A stretch of 64,000 bases of DNA from Chryseobacterium sp. ISL-80 (GCA_018613055.1 JAGGQZ010000005.1:48971-112970), one strand, 5' to 3'. Positions 25,667 to 35,409 are shown, counted from the first letter of the stretch. Notes: generated by a model from the sequence alone, not told the origin. Numbers and translations: made by a program.

Positions 25667-27013
25667 TTAAACAAATAGGCTAAGCAAGAGGACGAATCCA
25701 AGTCCAGCGATGGAAATGATTGATTCAAGCAATGTCCAGGTTGCGAAAGTTTCTTTCATGCTCAGGCCGAAGTATTCTTTGAACATCCAGAAGCCAGCGT
25801 CGTTGACGTGTGACGCGATCAAGCTTCCTGCTCCGGTTGCAAGTACAACAAGGGCAAGGTTAACATCGCTTGTTCCAAGCATTGGAATAACGAGTCCAGC
25901 AGTAGTCAAAGCAGCAACAGTTGCAGAACCAAGAGCGATACGCAGGATGGCTGCGATGATCCAGGCAAGCAGGATCGGTGATAGTGAAGTGCCGTTGAAA
26001 AGCTCAGCTACATAGTCACCAACACCGCCCGTGATCAATACTTGCTTAAAGGCACCGCCTCCGCCGACGATCAACAGCATCATGCCGATATGTGAGATGG
26101 CTGTTGCGCAAGAGTCCATAACCGTCTTGATTGGAATGTTACGCGCGATTCCCATTGAATAAATCGCGAAAAGTAGAGATAGCGTCATAGAAGTACCAGC
26201 GTCACCGATGAATCGGATTGCAGCTAGGAAACTATTATCCTCAAAGCCCATTGTTTTTTGAAGCAAGGTAATGATTGTTGCAATAGACATTAAAATAACA
26301 GGTAGCAATGCTGTGAAAACACTGATGCCGAAGCCAGGTGTTTCTTCAAGTTTGAAGGTCTTTTGTTCGCCTAATGAAGCAATGCTTCCTGTTTTTGTGA
26401 ATGATTCAGGGACAAGCTTTTTAGCAAGTTTCGTGAAAACAGGTCCTGCAAGAATAACAGTTGGAATAGCAATGATAAAACCGTAAAGTAATACTTCACC
26501 AATGTTTGCGCCAAACTCACCAGCGATAACAGTTGGACCAGGGTGAGGAGGCAGGAAGCCGTGTGTGACAGATAAAGCAGCCGTCATCGGAATACCAAGA
26601 TACAGAATTGAAACCTTTAATTCTCTTGAAATCGCAAAAACGATTGGAATCAATAGGACTAAACCTACTTCGAAGAACAGGGCAATACCGATAATGAATG
26701 AAGCCACAACAACAGCCCATTGGATGTTCTTTTCACCAAATCGGTTTACAAGCGTCATTGCAATTCGCTGTGCGCCGCCCGAATCAGCGATTAATTTACC
26801 AAGCATCGCACCAAGACCGAAGACCAGTGCCAGGTGGCCAAGCGTTCCGCCCAAACCAGCTTCAATAGTTTTAACAACCTCTTCCAATGGAATACCAAGT
26901 GCTAAGGCAACACCGAATGAAACAATAATCAAAGAGACAAAAGTATTTAATTTAAGACCCATGATCAACAATAGTAATGCTAAGATACCAATTGCTACAA
27001 TAACCAATGGCAT
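25667..27013 (-). CDS. gntP: GntP family gluconate permease
   Basis: A 448-residue, roughly 12-helix symporter of the GntP family. Signatures include LKLNTFVSLIIVSFGVALALGIP, FVLPPHPGP-like GFLPPHPGPTVIAGEFGANIG and GSATVAALTTAGLVIPM. It takes up gluconate with protons. AGGGGGAAATTACA precedes the ATG. It is the last gene of the gntR-gntK-gntP operon, 124 bases after gntK. A cre-like AAAGCGCTAACA lies in that gap. B. subtilis has gntZ after gntP; here the operon stops with a terminator. Confidence 0.93.
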   Translation of the reverse strand: MPLVIVAIGILALLLLIMGLKLNTFVSLIIVSFGVALALGIPLEEVVKTIEAGLGGTLGHLALVFGLGAMLGKLIADSGGAQRIAMTLVNRFGEKNIQWAVVVASFIIGIALFFEVGLVLLIPIVFAISRELKVSILYLGIPMTAALSVTHGFLPPHPGPTVIAGEFGANIGEVLLYGFIIAIPTVILAGPVFTKLAKKLVPESFTKTGSIASLGEQKTFKLEETPGFGISVFTALLPVILMSIATIITLLQKTMGFEDNSFLAAIRFIGDAGTSMTLSLLFAIYSMGIARNIPIKTVMDSCATAISHIGMMLLIVGGGGAFKQVLITGGVGDYVAELFNGTSLSPILLAWIIAAILRIALGSATVAALTTAGLVIPMLGTSDVNLALVVLATGAGSLIASHVNDAGFWMFKEYFGLSMKETFATWTLLESIISIAGLGFVLLLSLFV

Positions 27014-27100
27014 TGTAATTTCCCCCTAAGATGTCTGTATTTCCGCATTTAACGGTTTGTAAAATAAAGCGCTAACAATTTTGTGCGGGGATCAGATGAC

Positions 27101-27156
27101 CCCTTATTTAATAAAGCTTCTTGGGATAAAAGTTCCCTTATTTAATTAAGCTTCTT
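27101..27156. repeat. 34-bp direct duplication spanning the gntK stop
   Basis: A 22-base segment CCCTTATTTAATNAAGCTTCTT occurs at 27101-27122 and 27135-27156 with one mismatch. The second copy contains the gntK stop codon and final codons, so the 3' end of gntK seems to have been duplicated in tandem into the gntK-gntP gap. Confidence 0.75.
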
Positions 27157-28673
27157 TGATAGTTTGCAATTCTTGAATAATCTTGTTCCAGTGCTCGTGA
27201 TAAGCTGATGAAAATCGGTACAAGCTGCCTGTATTCCTTTGCTGTCTCTTCAACTGGAGTATGTTTGTGAGTGCTGCCAATCATCTCGGAAGCGACTTCA
27301 AAGGAATCGATTTTTCCAGTGGCATAAAGCCCGAGGATGCAGGCGCCAAGGCATGAGCTTTCATAGCTTTCAGGCACGACCACCTCAAGGTCGAATATGT
27401 CGGACATCATCTGGCGCCAAACATCTGACCTTGCAAAACCGCCGGTAGCCTGGATTCTTGTAACCGGGCTTTCCATCGCTTCAGTGAGCGCTAAAAACAC
27501 GGTATATAGGTTGAAAATAACCCCTTCTAATGCTGCACGGATCATGTGCTCTTTTTTATGAGACATCGTCAGTCCGAAGAACGATCCGCGGACATCAGGA
27601 TTCCATAATGGAGCCCGTTCGCCGGCGAGGTATGGGTGGAACAGCAATCCTTCTGATCCAGGCCTTACACGCTCCGCGATTTTCGTTAACACATTGTAAG
27701 GGTCGATTCCGAGGCGTTTTGCCGTCTCGACTTCGGATGCTGCTAATTCATCCCTGATCCAGCGAAGGACCATCCCGCCATTATTGACAGGGCCGCCGAT
27801 GACCCAGTGGTTTTCGGTGAGTGCGTAACAGAAAATCCGGCCTTTTTCATCGGTTTGCGGCTGGTCGATGATCGTGCGGATTGCACCGCTCGTCCCAATC
27901 GTGACCGCGATTTCACCTTTGCCAATCGCATTCACGCCGAGGTTGGAAAGGACACCATCACTCGCGCCGATGACGAAAGGAGTTTGCGGATCAATTCCGA
28001 GTTGCTTCGCAATTTCAGGATTGATACCCGTGAAAACTTTTGTGGTAGGTACAAGCTCGGATAATTGGTTTTTGCTGATTCCCGCAAGTTGAAGGGCCTC
28101 TTCATCCCAGTCAAGCTTTTTAAGATTCATCATTCCCATCGCCGATGCAAGCGAGTGATCCACCACATATTGGTCAAAGAACTTTTTAAAAATGAATTCC
28201 TTGATGCCGATGTATTTTTTCGCTTTAACGGCAATTTCGGGACGGTCGTTCACGATCCAGGTAATCTTGCTTAATGGCGACATCGGATGGATCGGTGTTC
28301 CTGTGCGCTTGTAAATTTCATGCCCATTCAGCTCTGCTTTGATTTTGTGCGCCCATGCTTCACTGCGGTTATCCGCCCAGGTGATGCACGGTGTCAGCGG
28401 CTCATCATTATCATCAATCGCGATGACACTATGCATTGCGCTGCTGAAGGAAATGAACGCCAGCTTTTTTTGCTGATGGTGCTTCATGATTTTTGTGATG
28501 GCAGTCAGGACCGCCATATAAATTTCTTCAGGATCTTGCTCAGCTGTTGAAATATCCGGCGTATAAAGAGGGTAGCCAATGTTCTCCTGCTGGATGACTT
28601 CACCTTTTTCACTGAATAAAACAGCCTTGGTGCTAGTGGTGCCGATATCGACTCCCAGCATGTACTCAGTCAT
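27138..28673 (-). CDS. gntK: Gluconokinase (FGGY family)
   Basis: A 511-residue sugar kinase that phosphorylates gluconate to 6-phosphogluconate, feeding the pentose phosphate pathway. The N-terminal phosphate-binding loop reads GVDIGTTSTKAVLF; FGGY features are GASDGVLSNLGVNAIGKGEIAVTIGTSGA and ATGGFARSDVWRQMMSDIF. Length agrees with B. subtilis GntK. The ATG at 28673 lies after AAGGGAG and overlaps the end of gntR by eight bases. A longer frame is ignored. Confidence 0.95.
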   Translation of the reverse strand: MTEYMLGVDIGTTSTKAVLFSEKGEVIQQENIGYPLYTPDISTAEQDPEEIYMAVLTAITKIMKHHQQKKLAFISFSSAMHSVIAIDDNDEPLTPCITWADNRSEAWAHKIKAELNGHEIYKRTGTPIHPMSPLSKITWIVNDRPEIAVKAKKYIGIKEFIFKKFFDQYVVDHSLASAMGMMNLKKLDWDEEALQLAGISKNQLSELVPTTKVFTGINPEIAKQLGIDPQTPFVIGASDGVLSNLGVNAIGKGEIAVTIGTSGAIRTIIDQPQTDEKGRIFCYALTENHWVIGGPVNNGGMVLRWIRDELAASEVETAKRLGIDPYNVLTKIAERVRPGSEGLLFHPYLAGERAPLWNPDVRGSFFGLTMSHKKEHMIRAALEGVIFNLYTVFLALTEAMESPVTRIQATGGFARSDVWRQMMSDIFDLEVVVPESYESSCLGACILGLYATGKIDSFEVASEMIGSTHKHTPVEETAKEYRQLVPIFISLSRALEQDYSRIANYQRSLIK

Positions 28674-29394
28674 TTTTTTCAACTCCCTTGGAAAGCGTTT
28701 GCTGCGATATCCAAAGGTCTTCAACTTTACCTTGAACATCATCAAAATTTTGGTGTAAGGATTTAATCATCAGTTCGCGATTCTTCGTTTTGATGGCTTC
28801 AATATAAAGCTCATGATTCTCGATAATCCGGTCGAAGTCTTCATACTTTTCTGCGATCCTTGCACGCATCGATAAAAGAATGAACGCTTCCATTACCGGT
28901 TTCGTGTTATCCCAGATCATTCTGATATAGGAATGGTTGATGGCCCTTATGATCGTTTCATGGAAGAGCACATCCTGGAGGCTGAACTCGTCTGCATCCT
29001 TGTACTTGATGGCAATTTTCATCATTTCGAGAATTTTGCTTAACTCGGTGACCAGGTTTGATGTATCTATTTTCATAAGACGTTCAAAAACAAATGATTC
29101 AATCAATAAGCGGACGTCGTAAATCTCTTCAACATCCTTTTCAGTCAAGCCAATGACCACAGCGCCCATTCTTTCCAGGCGAATCAAGTTTTCCGCTGCG
29201 AGGATTTTCAGCGCTTCACGAATGGGTGAGCGGCTGACCCCAAAGTCCGCAGCCAATTTGTTTTCCGAAAGGGTGGCACCGCTTTCAATCATTCCCGAAA
29301 TAATCTGCATCCGCAGCTCACTCGCAACACGATCACCGGTCGACGCCTTCGAAAGCCATTTTTGAGGATAAAGAAATTCATTGTTTTCGGTCAT
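28666..29394 (-). CDS. gntR: GntR family repressor of the gluconate operon
   Basis: A 242-residue regulator. An N-terminal winged helix-turn-helix (about 25-90: SENKLAADFGVSRSPIREALKILAAENLI) precedes an all-helical FadR/FCD effector domain (about 100-230) with metal/ligand histidines in LFHETIIRAINH. In B. subtilis GntR represses gnt until gluconate binds. Ribosome-binding site GGAAGGTGAGG sets the ATG at 29394. The perfect operator 27 bases upstream confirms autoregulation. Confidence 0.95.
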   Translation of the reverse strand: MTENNEFLYPQKWLSKASTGDRVASELRMQIISGMIESGATLSENKLAADFGVSRSPIREALKILAAENLIRLERMGAVVIGLTEKDVEEIYDVRLLIESFVFERLMKIDTSNLVTELSKILEMMKIAIKYKDADEFSLQDVLFHETIIRAINHSYIRMIWDNTKPVMEAFILLSMRARIAEKYEDFDRIIENHELYIEAIKTKNRELMIKSLHQNFDDVQGKVEDLWISQQTLSKGVEKND

Positions 29395-29420
29395 TTCCTC
29401 ACCTTCCTGGTTAATCAAGT

Positions 29421-29438
29421 ATACTTGTATACAAGTAT
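29421..29438. promoter_or_regulatory. GntR operator
   Basis: ATACTTGTATACAAGTAT is a perfect 18-bp palindrome identical to the known B. subtilis gnt operator sequence as I recall it. It begins at the -10 element and covers the transcription start, so repressor binding should block initiation. Confidence 0.93.
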
Positions 29439-29464
29439 TATAAAACGAATTTAAAATATTGCAA
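29437..29464 (-). promoter_or_regulatory. gnt operon promoter
   Basis: On the minus strand TTGCAA (-35, 29459-29464) and a perfect TATAAT (-10, 29437-29442) are separated by 16 bases: a vegetative promoter overlapped by the cre box and the GntR operator. Confidence 0.8.
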
Positions 29465-29473
29465 GCGTTTTCT
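29459..29473. promoter_or_regulatory. CcpA cre box at the gnt promoter
   Basis: TTGCAAGCGTTTTCT matches the cre consensus WTGNAANCGNWNNCW at all defined positions. It covers the -35 hexamer, so glucose repression through CcpA-HPr(Ser-P) is expected. Confidence 0.88.
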
Positions 29474-29582
29474 ATTATGATTATTTTGCCAGATTGGGTT
29501 GGTTTCATTCTTTATAGGAGATTTGGTTTAACGCATTTACTGTAGTTTTTAAAAATAACGATCACATAAATAAAGTGAAGGT

Positions 29583-30093
29583 GGCTATAAAAAAGGAGCA
29601 GCACAAATCATCGTCGCATAAAAGTACTTAATGAGCGGATAAAACAGGAGTGAAGAAGATTATCGTTACATTAAAGGGAATAATGAGCGGATAAAACAGG
29701 GGGTGACGAAAATTATCGTTACATTAAAGAGAATAATGTGCGGATAAAACAGGAGTGAAGAAGATTATCGTTACAATAAAGAGAACAATGAGCGGATAAA
29801 ACGAGAGTGACGAAGATTATCGGCACATTAAAAGGAATAATGAGCGGATAAAACAGGGGTGACGAAAATTATCGTCACAATAAAAGGAATAATGTGCGGA
29901 TAAAACAGGGGTGACGAAGATTATCGTTACATTAAAGGGAATAATGTGCGGATAAAACGTGAGTGACGAAAATTATCGTCACAATAAAAGGAATAATGAG
30001 CGGATAAAACGGGAGTGACGAAGATTATCGTCACAATAAAGAGAATAATGTGCGGATAAAATAGTAGTAACGAAGATTATCGTCACATTAAAA
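29583..30093. repeat. Tandem array C: nine to ten 52-bp units
   Basis: GCGGATAAAAC begins units at 29635, 29687, 29740, 29792, 29844, 29896, 29948, 30000 and 30052, with 52-bp spacing (one step 53). A degenerate unit precedes from 29583. Within units GTGACGA is answered by TCGTCAC across 6 bases (AGATTA or AAATTA). The array fills the gap between the NERD gene 3' end and the gnt promoter, about 110 bp upstream of the -35. Confidence 0.9.
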
Positions 30094-30130
30094 AGAGCCC
30101 GAAAGAGTTGTAGCAATCTTTCGAGCTCTA
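30091..30130 (-). terminator. Terminator of the NERD gene
   Basis: AGAGCTCGAAAGA on the minus strand pairs with TCTTTCGGGCTCT and is followed by TTTTT. Confidence 0.85.
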
Positions 30131-30135
30131 AATGA

Positions 30136-31041
30136 TCATTCATAATGAGTAGAAATCCACTCACCTTTAACTGAGAGGTATTTCTGCAAGACCCTTCTTA
30201 TGGCTCTCTTAGGCAGGGTACCATCCCCCCATTCAAAAATGGCTGTTGTGGTTATTTTTTGGTCGGGAAAGAGGATCTTATAACTTTTGACAGTTTGCAA
30301 CACCAAAGCATCAACATTAATCCTGGACCCGCAATTACTGCAAATAATCCTTTGACGATCAAAACTCTCCAAAAACCCCCCACACTCCTCACAAATAACC
30401 CCTTTCCTCAACCTATCAAATTCATAACCCGGCACTCTGGTAAACGGAGATTTCTTGATATGCAATGACATTAGTGCCTCCGCCAGTTTGGTATGTTTGT
30501 TTGTTAGTTTTGATGAGGTTCTGTTCATCCTATCCATAAAGCGGTTCAATTGGGTTGGCAAAACAATGGGTGACTTCAGTGGTGCTTGCAGAAGGGTGAA
30601 TTCCGGGTTGATGAACACGAGGTGTGGTTCGAGAGGGATGTAGAATCCGAGATTCTTCAGCAGTTGTTTCAGCAGGGATTCGGCGCGGCTTAGCTGGTGG
30701 AGGGGATTTTTGGTTTCGGCACCAGCGGCGGTTTTAAATTTGTCTCCATCCAAATAATAATCGCCTTCTAAATTCTTCACCTCAAAAAGGTGAATCCGGT
30801 CCTGGGTGATCACGAGGGAATCGATTTGAAAGAGGGTGCCATTCACTTCCAGTAAAAGGTCGTTGATAATTAAACTCTCCACTCGGTAGTTCGTGAACCA
30901 GTGGTCAAATTGCACTTCTCCTTCATAGCCTTTCTCCATTGTAAAAAGGTTCGTCAAAACTTTCTCTTCCAGCTCCATTCGGGGCTTTAATGCCAGTAAA
31001 ATTTCCAACTCTTCTGGTTTGGTCCGTTCTTTTAGTATCAT
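30136..31041 (-). CDS. NERD domain (nuclease-related) protein
   Basis: A 301-residue protein with an N-terminal NERD domain. The nuclease-like motif is visible as LFQIDSLVITQDRIHLFEVKNLEGDYYL (D then E-x-K). A C-terminal zinc-ribbon-like CEECGGFLESFDRQRIICSNCG follows. NERD proteins are presumed DNA-processing enzymes related to archaeal Holliday-junction resolvases, with no settled role. GGAAGTGG sets the ATG at 31041. Monocistronic. Confidence 0.88.
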   Translation of the reverse strand: MILKERTKPEELEILLALKPRMELEEKVLTNLFTMEKGYEGEVQFDHWFTNYRVESLIINDLLLEVNGTLFQIDSLVITQDRIHLFEVKNLEGDYYLDGDKFKTAAGAETKNPLHQLSRAESLLKQLLKNLGFYIPLEPHLVFINPEFTLLQAPLKSPIVLPTQLNRFMDRMNRTSSKLTNKHTKLAEALMSLHIKKSPFTRVPGYEFDRLRKGVICEECGGFLESFDRQRIICSNCGSRINVDALVLQTVKSYKILFPDQKITTTAIFEWGDGTLPKRAIRRVLQKYLSVKGEWISTHYE

Positions 31042-31483
31042 AGTCCACTTCCTTTCTCCCTTCATTTTAAAAGAATCCAAAGTAAAAATCAGTGAACATT
31101 CTGGGGCATTTATGGTACTATTAAGCTAATTTTATATGATCTTATCAGATCGGTGAGGTAGAGGAGCAGACAACATTAGTAGGCCATCGGAGTATGACAT
31201 CAATGATGGTGGCTGGAAGGGTTGTTTGCCGAAGCGTGGCCAGGGTCAGACTGGTTACTGCTGGGATGCTTTCTGAACAAGGAGCAGACTGTCATGCTTG
31301 AATTGGCGCATGGAGAACTACTGATCGAAATGGGAGATAACGTGTATTGTAAAAGCAATGACCGATTATTTCTGTCGTTGCTTTTTATAGACAAGAACTT
31401 TTCCTCCATTCCTTCTATTAAACTCCACTCCCGGGCATGTGCCTCTCCTGGCTTTTCATTTTACGAAAAAGGAGAGAATCATC
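31042..31483. other. Intergenic region, no gene supported
   Basis: About 440 bp between divergent genes. A rightward frame (31222-31560) overlaps the amidohydrolase start, lacks a ribosome-binding site and has an improbable composition. A conserved leader RNA could exist here, but I see no known riboswitch or T-box signature. Confidence 0.4.
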
Positions 31484-33082
31484 TTGAGAACCATCTACAA
31501 AAATGGAACCATCTATACATTCAATTCACTAAACCCAATTGTACAAGCTGTGGTCATTGAAAATGGCCGCTTCATTGATATGGGATCATCCGCGGATATG
31601 GTGCTCCAATGGGGCAGCCAGGCACAGATCATCGACCTTGAAGGGAAAACAGCCACTCCTGGTCTGATCGATAGCCATCTTCACTTATCGATCATGGCGG
31701 ATAGTTTTATCAATCTCGATTTTGTCGGAATCACTTCAAGGCATGAAATGCTGGCAAAAATAAAGCAGAAGGCTGATCAGCTTGAGCCAGGTGAATGGAT
31801 TGTCGGCTCAAGCTGGGATGAGAACCTTTTTACCGACGGAAGGATTCCGACCATCAAGGAGCTGGATTATGCCGCGCCGGCCAACCCGTTATTTTTAACA
31901 AGAACTTGCCTGCATGCGACGCTGGTCAACAGCAAGGCGCTGGAAGTGAGCGGCTATCATCCGGGCATGAGTGTTCCGGAGGGCGGCACGATTGTACTGG
32001 ACGAACTTACGAAGCAGCCGACTGGATTGTTCCTGGAGTCAGCGGCCAATCTTGTTAGGCAGTATATTCCCGAGCGCTCCTATGACGACTGGAAAAAAGC
32101 GATGCGCCAGACGATGCAATTTGCGATCAGTAAGGGGCTGACAAGTGTTCATACGAATGATCCGCTATATCTCGGCGGGCTTGAAAAAACGTGGAATCTT
32201 TTCAATGAGCTGTTAAATGGGGAGCAGCTTGGCCTCCGAAGCAATCTGCTGATCAATCATGAGTTTTTACCAAACTTAAAAGAAGCGGGAATGTACACAG
32301 GTTACGGCAATGATACGCTGCAAATAGGCGCGGTGAAGATTTTTGCAGATGGAGCGTTTGGCCGTAGAACTGCGCTCCTGTCGGAACCATATAGCGATGC
32401 GCCGGGACATTACGGCGATGCGATGTATGACCAGGAACAGCTATATGAAATCGTAAAAGGGGCGCGTGATCTGGACATGCCGATTGCCGTCCATACAATT
32501 GGAGACCAGGCCTTGGAGAATATCCTGGATGTGCTCGATCGGTTCCCGGCTGCGGCCTATCGTGACCGTTTGATTCACGCTCAGGTTTTAAGGGAGGAGC
32601 TGATTCCACGCCTCAAGTCACATAGCAGGATTGCTGATATTCAGCCGCGTTTCCTTGCGAGTGACTTCCCATGGGTCCAGGAACGACTTGGCGAAAAGCG
32701 GATCAAGCTTTCCTACGCGTGGAAAACGTTGATGGAGGCTGGCGTGATTTGTGCTGGCGGCTCGGATGCGCCAGTAGAACCGGTCGATCCGATTCTCGGA
32801 ATCCATGCGGCAGTGACACGCAAAAAGCCGGGTGAAACGCATGAGGGGTATGTGCCGGAACAGAAGCTGTCCATGGTGGATGCCTTCCGCCTGTTCACCG
32901 AACTCGGAGCCTATCCGACGAATGAAGAGACAGTCAAAGGCACGATTGCCCGCGGAAAATTTGCGGATATGACTGTGTATTCAGCAAACCCATTTGAAAT
33001 GGCCGACCCAGACGAATTATTATCCATGAACATCGACATGACCATCATCGGCGGGGAAATCAAGTATCGCAGTCTCTCATAA
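31484..33082 (+). CDS. YtcJ-like amidohydrolase
   Basis: A 532-residue metal-dependent amidohydrolase of the YtcJ/NfdA type. Metal ligands appear in PGLIDSHLHLS; further histidines in AVHTIGDQALENIL and DRLIHAQVL; and the Asp in GGSDAPVEP. Enzymes of this group hydrolyse N-formyl or N-acyl substrates. The exact substrate is unknown. Translation starts at TTG 31484, seven bases after AAGGAGAG. No ATG alternative fits. Monocistronic, with terminator. Confidence 0.9.
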   Translation: MRTIYKNGTIYTFNSLNPIVQAVVIENGRFIDMGSSADMVLQWGSQAQIIDLEGKTATPGLIDSHLHLSIMADSFINLDFVGITSRHEMLAKIKQKADQLEPGEWIVGSSWDENLFTDGRIPTIKELDYAAPANPLFLTRTCLHATLVNSKALEVSGYHPGMSVPEGGTIVLDELTKQPTGLFLESAANLVRQYIPERSYDDWKKAMRQTMQFAISKGLTSVHTNDPLYLGGLEKTWNLFNELLNGEQLGLRSNLLINHEFLPNLKEAGMYTGYGNDTLQIGAVKIFADGAFGRRTALLSEPYSDAPGHYGDAMYDQEQLYEIVKGARDLDMPIAVHTIGDQALENILDVLDRFPAAAYRDRLIHAQVLREELIPRLKSHSRIADIQPRFLASDFPWVQERLGEKRIKLSYAWKTLMEAGVICAGGSDAPVEPVDPILGIHAAVTRKKPGETHEGYVPEQKLSMVDAFRLFTELGAYPTNEETVKGTIARGKFADMTVYSANPFEMADPDELLSMNIDMTIIGGEIKYRSLS

Positions 33083-33090
33083 ACATAAGA

Positions 33091-33138
33091 ACGGTACTTC
33101 TGCTTCCATTTGGCAGCAGGAGTGCCGTTCTTTTTAGT
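33091..33138 (+). terminator. Terminator of the amidohydrolase gene
   Basis: AACGGTACTTCTGCT pairs with AGCAGGAGTGCCGTT (with mismatches) and is followed by CTTTTTAG. Confidence 0.82.
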
Positions 33139-33154
33139 TTTATGGCTAAAGTCC

Positions 33155-33181
33155 TAAAATTTTCAGAAATTAAACCGAAGT
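33155..33181 (+). promoter_or_regulatory. Possible sigma-D (motility) promoter of the chemoreceptor gene
   Basis: TAAA (33155-33158), 15 bases, then ACCGAAGT resembles the sigma-D pattern TAAA-N15-GCCGATAT: the CCGA core is conserved and the outer bases differ. Chemoreceptor genes are classical sigma-D targets. Confidence 0.45.
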
Positions 33182-33236
33182 AATTAATATGAAGAGAAAC
33201 GATTATGTACTATATTGCTGGACGGGAGAGCGGAAA

Positions 33237-34964
33237 ATGAAATTCACGAAGAGATTTTCAAGGAAATCACAAATGAAGTTCGGTGTTCGGGCCAAATTAT
33301 TGGCAGGCTTTTTTTCGGTTTTAGCTTTGTTGGCGGTCGTGGCAATCATCACGAATTTTGAATTTAACAAGATGAATAGTCAGTATTCTTCGTCGATTGA
33401 CGACCGGATGGAGAAGCTGAATTTGATTGTCGAAATGAAGGATGCCGTCATGCGGGAGCAGCTTGCGCTTCAAAAATACATGGCAAATAGTGATGGTGAA
33501 AGCCTGATCGAATTTGAAGGAGCGGTAGAGGACTTTGCTAAGAGCTCAAAGAAGTACTTGAGCACGACAAATTCCGCTGAGGGGAAGAAGATTGGAGAGA
33601 ACTTTATCGCGGCTGAGGCGCAATATTATGATGTTGCTTCAGAAGCCTTTACATTAATTCGGGATGAACAAACGGTAAAGGTGCGGCTTTTGATGCAGCA
33701 AAAAGGGAATCAGCTGATTTTTGCCTTGAATTCCGCTGCCGAAGATGCGATTAAGTATCAGCAAGATGAATTGGATGCGACGAGTGAAAAGCTTTCCGGA
33801 AATGTTCAGAGGGTGGCCTTGCTCATCATTGGGCTAAGTGTAGCGGCATTTGTCATTGGAACTGTGATTGCTACTTATATTAGCAGAATGATCTCAAAGC
33901 CTGTCCAACTTGTATCCCAGGCAGCAAAGCAATTAGCTGGCGGTAATCTGGCTATCGAAAAAATCATTGTGAAGAATAGAGATGAAATCGGGCAATTGGC
34001 AACTGATTTCAATGAGATGGCAACAAATTTAAGGAATATCATTTTTCAGGTGAGCAGCACATCGGAGCAGGTTGCGGCATCAGCTGAAGAGATGATGGCT
34101 AGTGCGGACCAGACGAATTCTGCCACGAACCAGGTAGCGACAGCCATCCAGGAAGTCGCCGGAGGTGCAGAACTTCAAAGCAAGAATACGGAGGAAAGCG
34201 CGAAGGCAGTAGGGGAGATGGCGAGTGCCATCCAGCGTGTAGCAGTTACGACTTCCACTGTTGCAGAGTCTGCGGTTGATACAACGAAACAGGCAATGCT
34301 TGGCCATGATTCCCTGGAAAAAGTCATTGAAAAGATGAAAACGATCAACCATACAACAAGCGAGACCAATTCGGTCATCAAGGATCTGGACCGCAAATCG
34401 GCTGAAATCGGCAAAATCATTGAGGTCATCACCGGCATCGCCGATCAGACGAATTTACTGGCGCTCAACGCGGCCATTGAAGCAGCAAGAGCAGGCGAGC
34501 ATGGTAAAGGGTTCGCCGTGGTGGCAGATGAAGTCAGGAAGCTGGCCGAGCTTTCAAGACAGTCTGCCAGCCAGATTTCCAGCTTGATTGAAGTCATTCA
34601 AAAAGAAACCCACCAGGTCGTCGAGATGATGAATAAAGGAACAGCTGAAATTTCCGAGGGAACAATATTGGTTGAGGATACAGGCAGGACATTTGATGAG
34701 ATCTTAAAATCGATCGAGAAAGTCAGCTCGGAAGTCCAGGAGGTCTCCGCGATCTCCGAAGAAATGTCGGCAAGCGTCATGCAGGTGAATGCTTCGATTG
34801 AAGAGGTAACAAGAATCGCCCGAGGTTCTGTCGCAAGCACGGCAGAAATTGCATCCGCCACGGAAGAGCAGCTGGCTTCCATGGAAGAAGTGTCCTCGTC
34901 TTCCGCTTCACTCGCAAGGCTGGCAGAGAGCCTGAGGGAAATGGTTGCGAAATTCAGGGTTTAA
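33237..34964 (+). CDS. Methyl-accepting chemotaxis protein
   Basis: A 575-residue chemoreceptor: helix 1 (about 18-38), an extracellular helical bundle of ~170 residues (4HB type), helix 2 (about 195-215), HAMP (about 215-270), and a long cytoplasmic signalling coil with the conserved hairpin [39 protein letters not shown]. It signals to CheA and is methylated by CheR. GGGAG (33223-33227) sets the ATG at 33237 rather than the ATG at 33189. The ligand is unknown. Monocistronic. Confidence 0.94.
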   Translation: MKFTKRFSRKSQMKFGVRAKLLAGFFSVLALLAVVAIITNFEFNKMNSQYSSSIDDRMEKLNLIVEMKDAVMREQLALQKYMANSDGESLIEFEGAVEDFAKSSKKYLSTTNSAEGKKIGENFIAAEAQYYDVASEAFTLIRDEQTVKVRLLMQQKGNQLIFALNSAAEDAIKYQQDELDATSEKLSGNVQRVALLIIGLSVAAFVIGTVIATYISRMISKPVQLVSQAAKQLAGGNLAIEKIIVKNRDEIGQLATDFNEMATNLRNIIFQVSSTSEQVAASAEEMMASADQTNSATNQVATAIQEVAGGAELQSKNTEESAKAVGEMASAIQRVAVTTSTVAESAVDTTKQAMLGHDSLEKVIEKMKTINHTTSETNSVIKDLDRKSAEIGKIIEVITGIADQTNLLALNAAIEAARAGEHGKGFAVVADEVRKLAELSRQSASQISSLIEVIQKETHQVVEMMNKGTAEISEGTILVEDTGRTFDEILKSIEKVSSEVQEVSAISEEMSASVMQVNASIEEVTRIARGSVASTAEIASATEEQLASMEEVSSSSASLARLAESLREMVAKFRV

Positions 34965-34978
34965 TAATATGTCTAGTG

Positions 34979-35013
34979 AGGAGCATGGGATTACAGATCT
35001 CATGCTTCTTTTT
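34979..35013 (+). terminator. Terminator of the chemoreceptor gene
   Basis: GGAGCATGGGAT pairs with ATCTCATGCTTC (two wobble pairs) and is followed by TTTTTT. Confidence 0.8.
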
Positions 35014-35153
35014 TCTAGTCAAGAAGTTCAGCTTCGAAAGGCAATTCATAGATCATCCAGCCTCCTTTACAGGTGTATTCGCCCAAGCCGAAACCGTGAT
35101 AAATGCATATAAAGGTAGTGGATACAAAAAAAGAGAAGAGGGAGGTAAGCCGT

Positions 35154-35339
35154 ATGTACGCATACAGACATCCTTATCGAATGCAGGACCAGAGGTGGGG
35201 CTTTGGATTACCATTTTTAGGTGGTTTGGCTGGTGGATTATTGGGTGGCGCTTTATTTTACCCGCGGCCGTTTTATGGTGGTTTTGGATACCCAGGATAT
35301 CCGATGTACCCGTGCTGTGGACCTGGATTTTGGTACTAA
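35154..35339 (+). CDS. Small Gly/Pro/Tyr-rich protein, possibly a spore-coat type protein
   Basis: A 61-residue protein with a short hydrophobic glycine stretch (FLGGLAGGLLGGALF) followed by an aromatic repeat-like tail (YPRPFYGGFGYPGYPMYPCCGPGFWY). GGGAGGTAAG is spaced well for the ATG at 35154. The composition resembles small coat or exosporium proteins of spore formers, but no family is recognised and no sporulation promoter was found. Closed by a strong terminator. Confidence 0.7.
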   Translation: MYAYRHPYRMQDQRWGFGLPFLGGLAGGLLGGALFYPRPFYGGFGYPGYPMYPCCGPGFWY

Positions 35340-35349
35340 AAAATAACCG

Positions 35350-35384
35350 AAAGGGAGCAAGCCGCCTGGCCTGCTCCCTTTTTA
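35350..35384 (+). terminator. Terminator of the Gly/Tyr-rich protein gene
   Basis: AAAGGGAGCA (35350-35359) pairs with TGCTCCCTTT (35372-35381), followed by a T-run. Confidence 0.9.
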
Positions 35385-35409
35385 TATAGGATTGATTTTC
35401 CTTTGCGAA

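Noticed and set aside
31042..31483. Riboswitch or T-box leader before the amidohydrolase
   Set aside because: No T-box sequence, no terminator hairpin before the start, and no recognised aptamer core.
31222..31560. 112-codon open frame before the amidohydrolase
   Set aside because: It lacks a start site, overlaps the start of the amidohydrolase gene and has unlikely composition.
35154..35339. Definite spore-coat protein
   Set aside because: Composition alone suggests this. No sigma-E or sigma-K promoter match was found, so it is left as a possibility.
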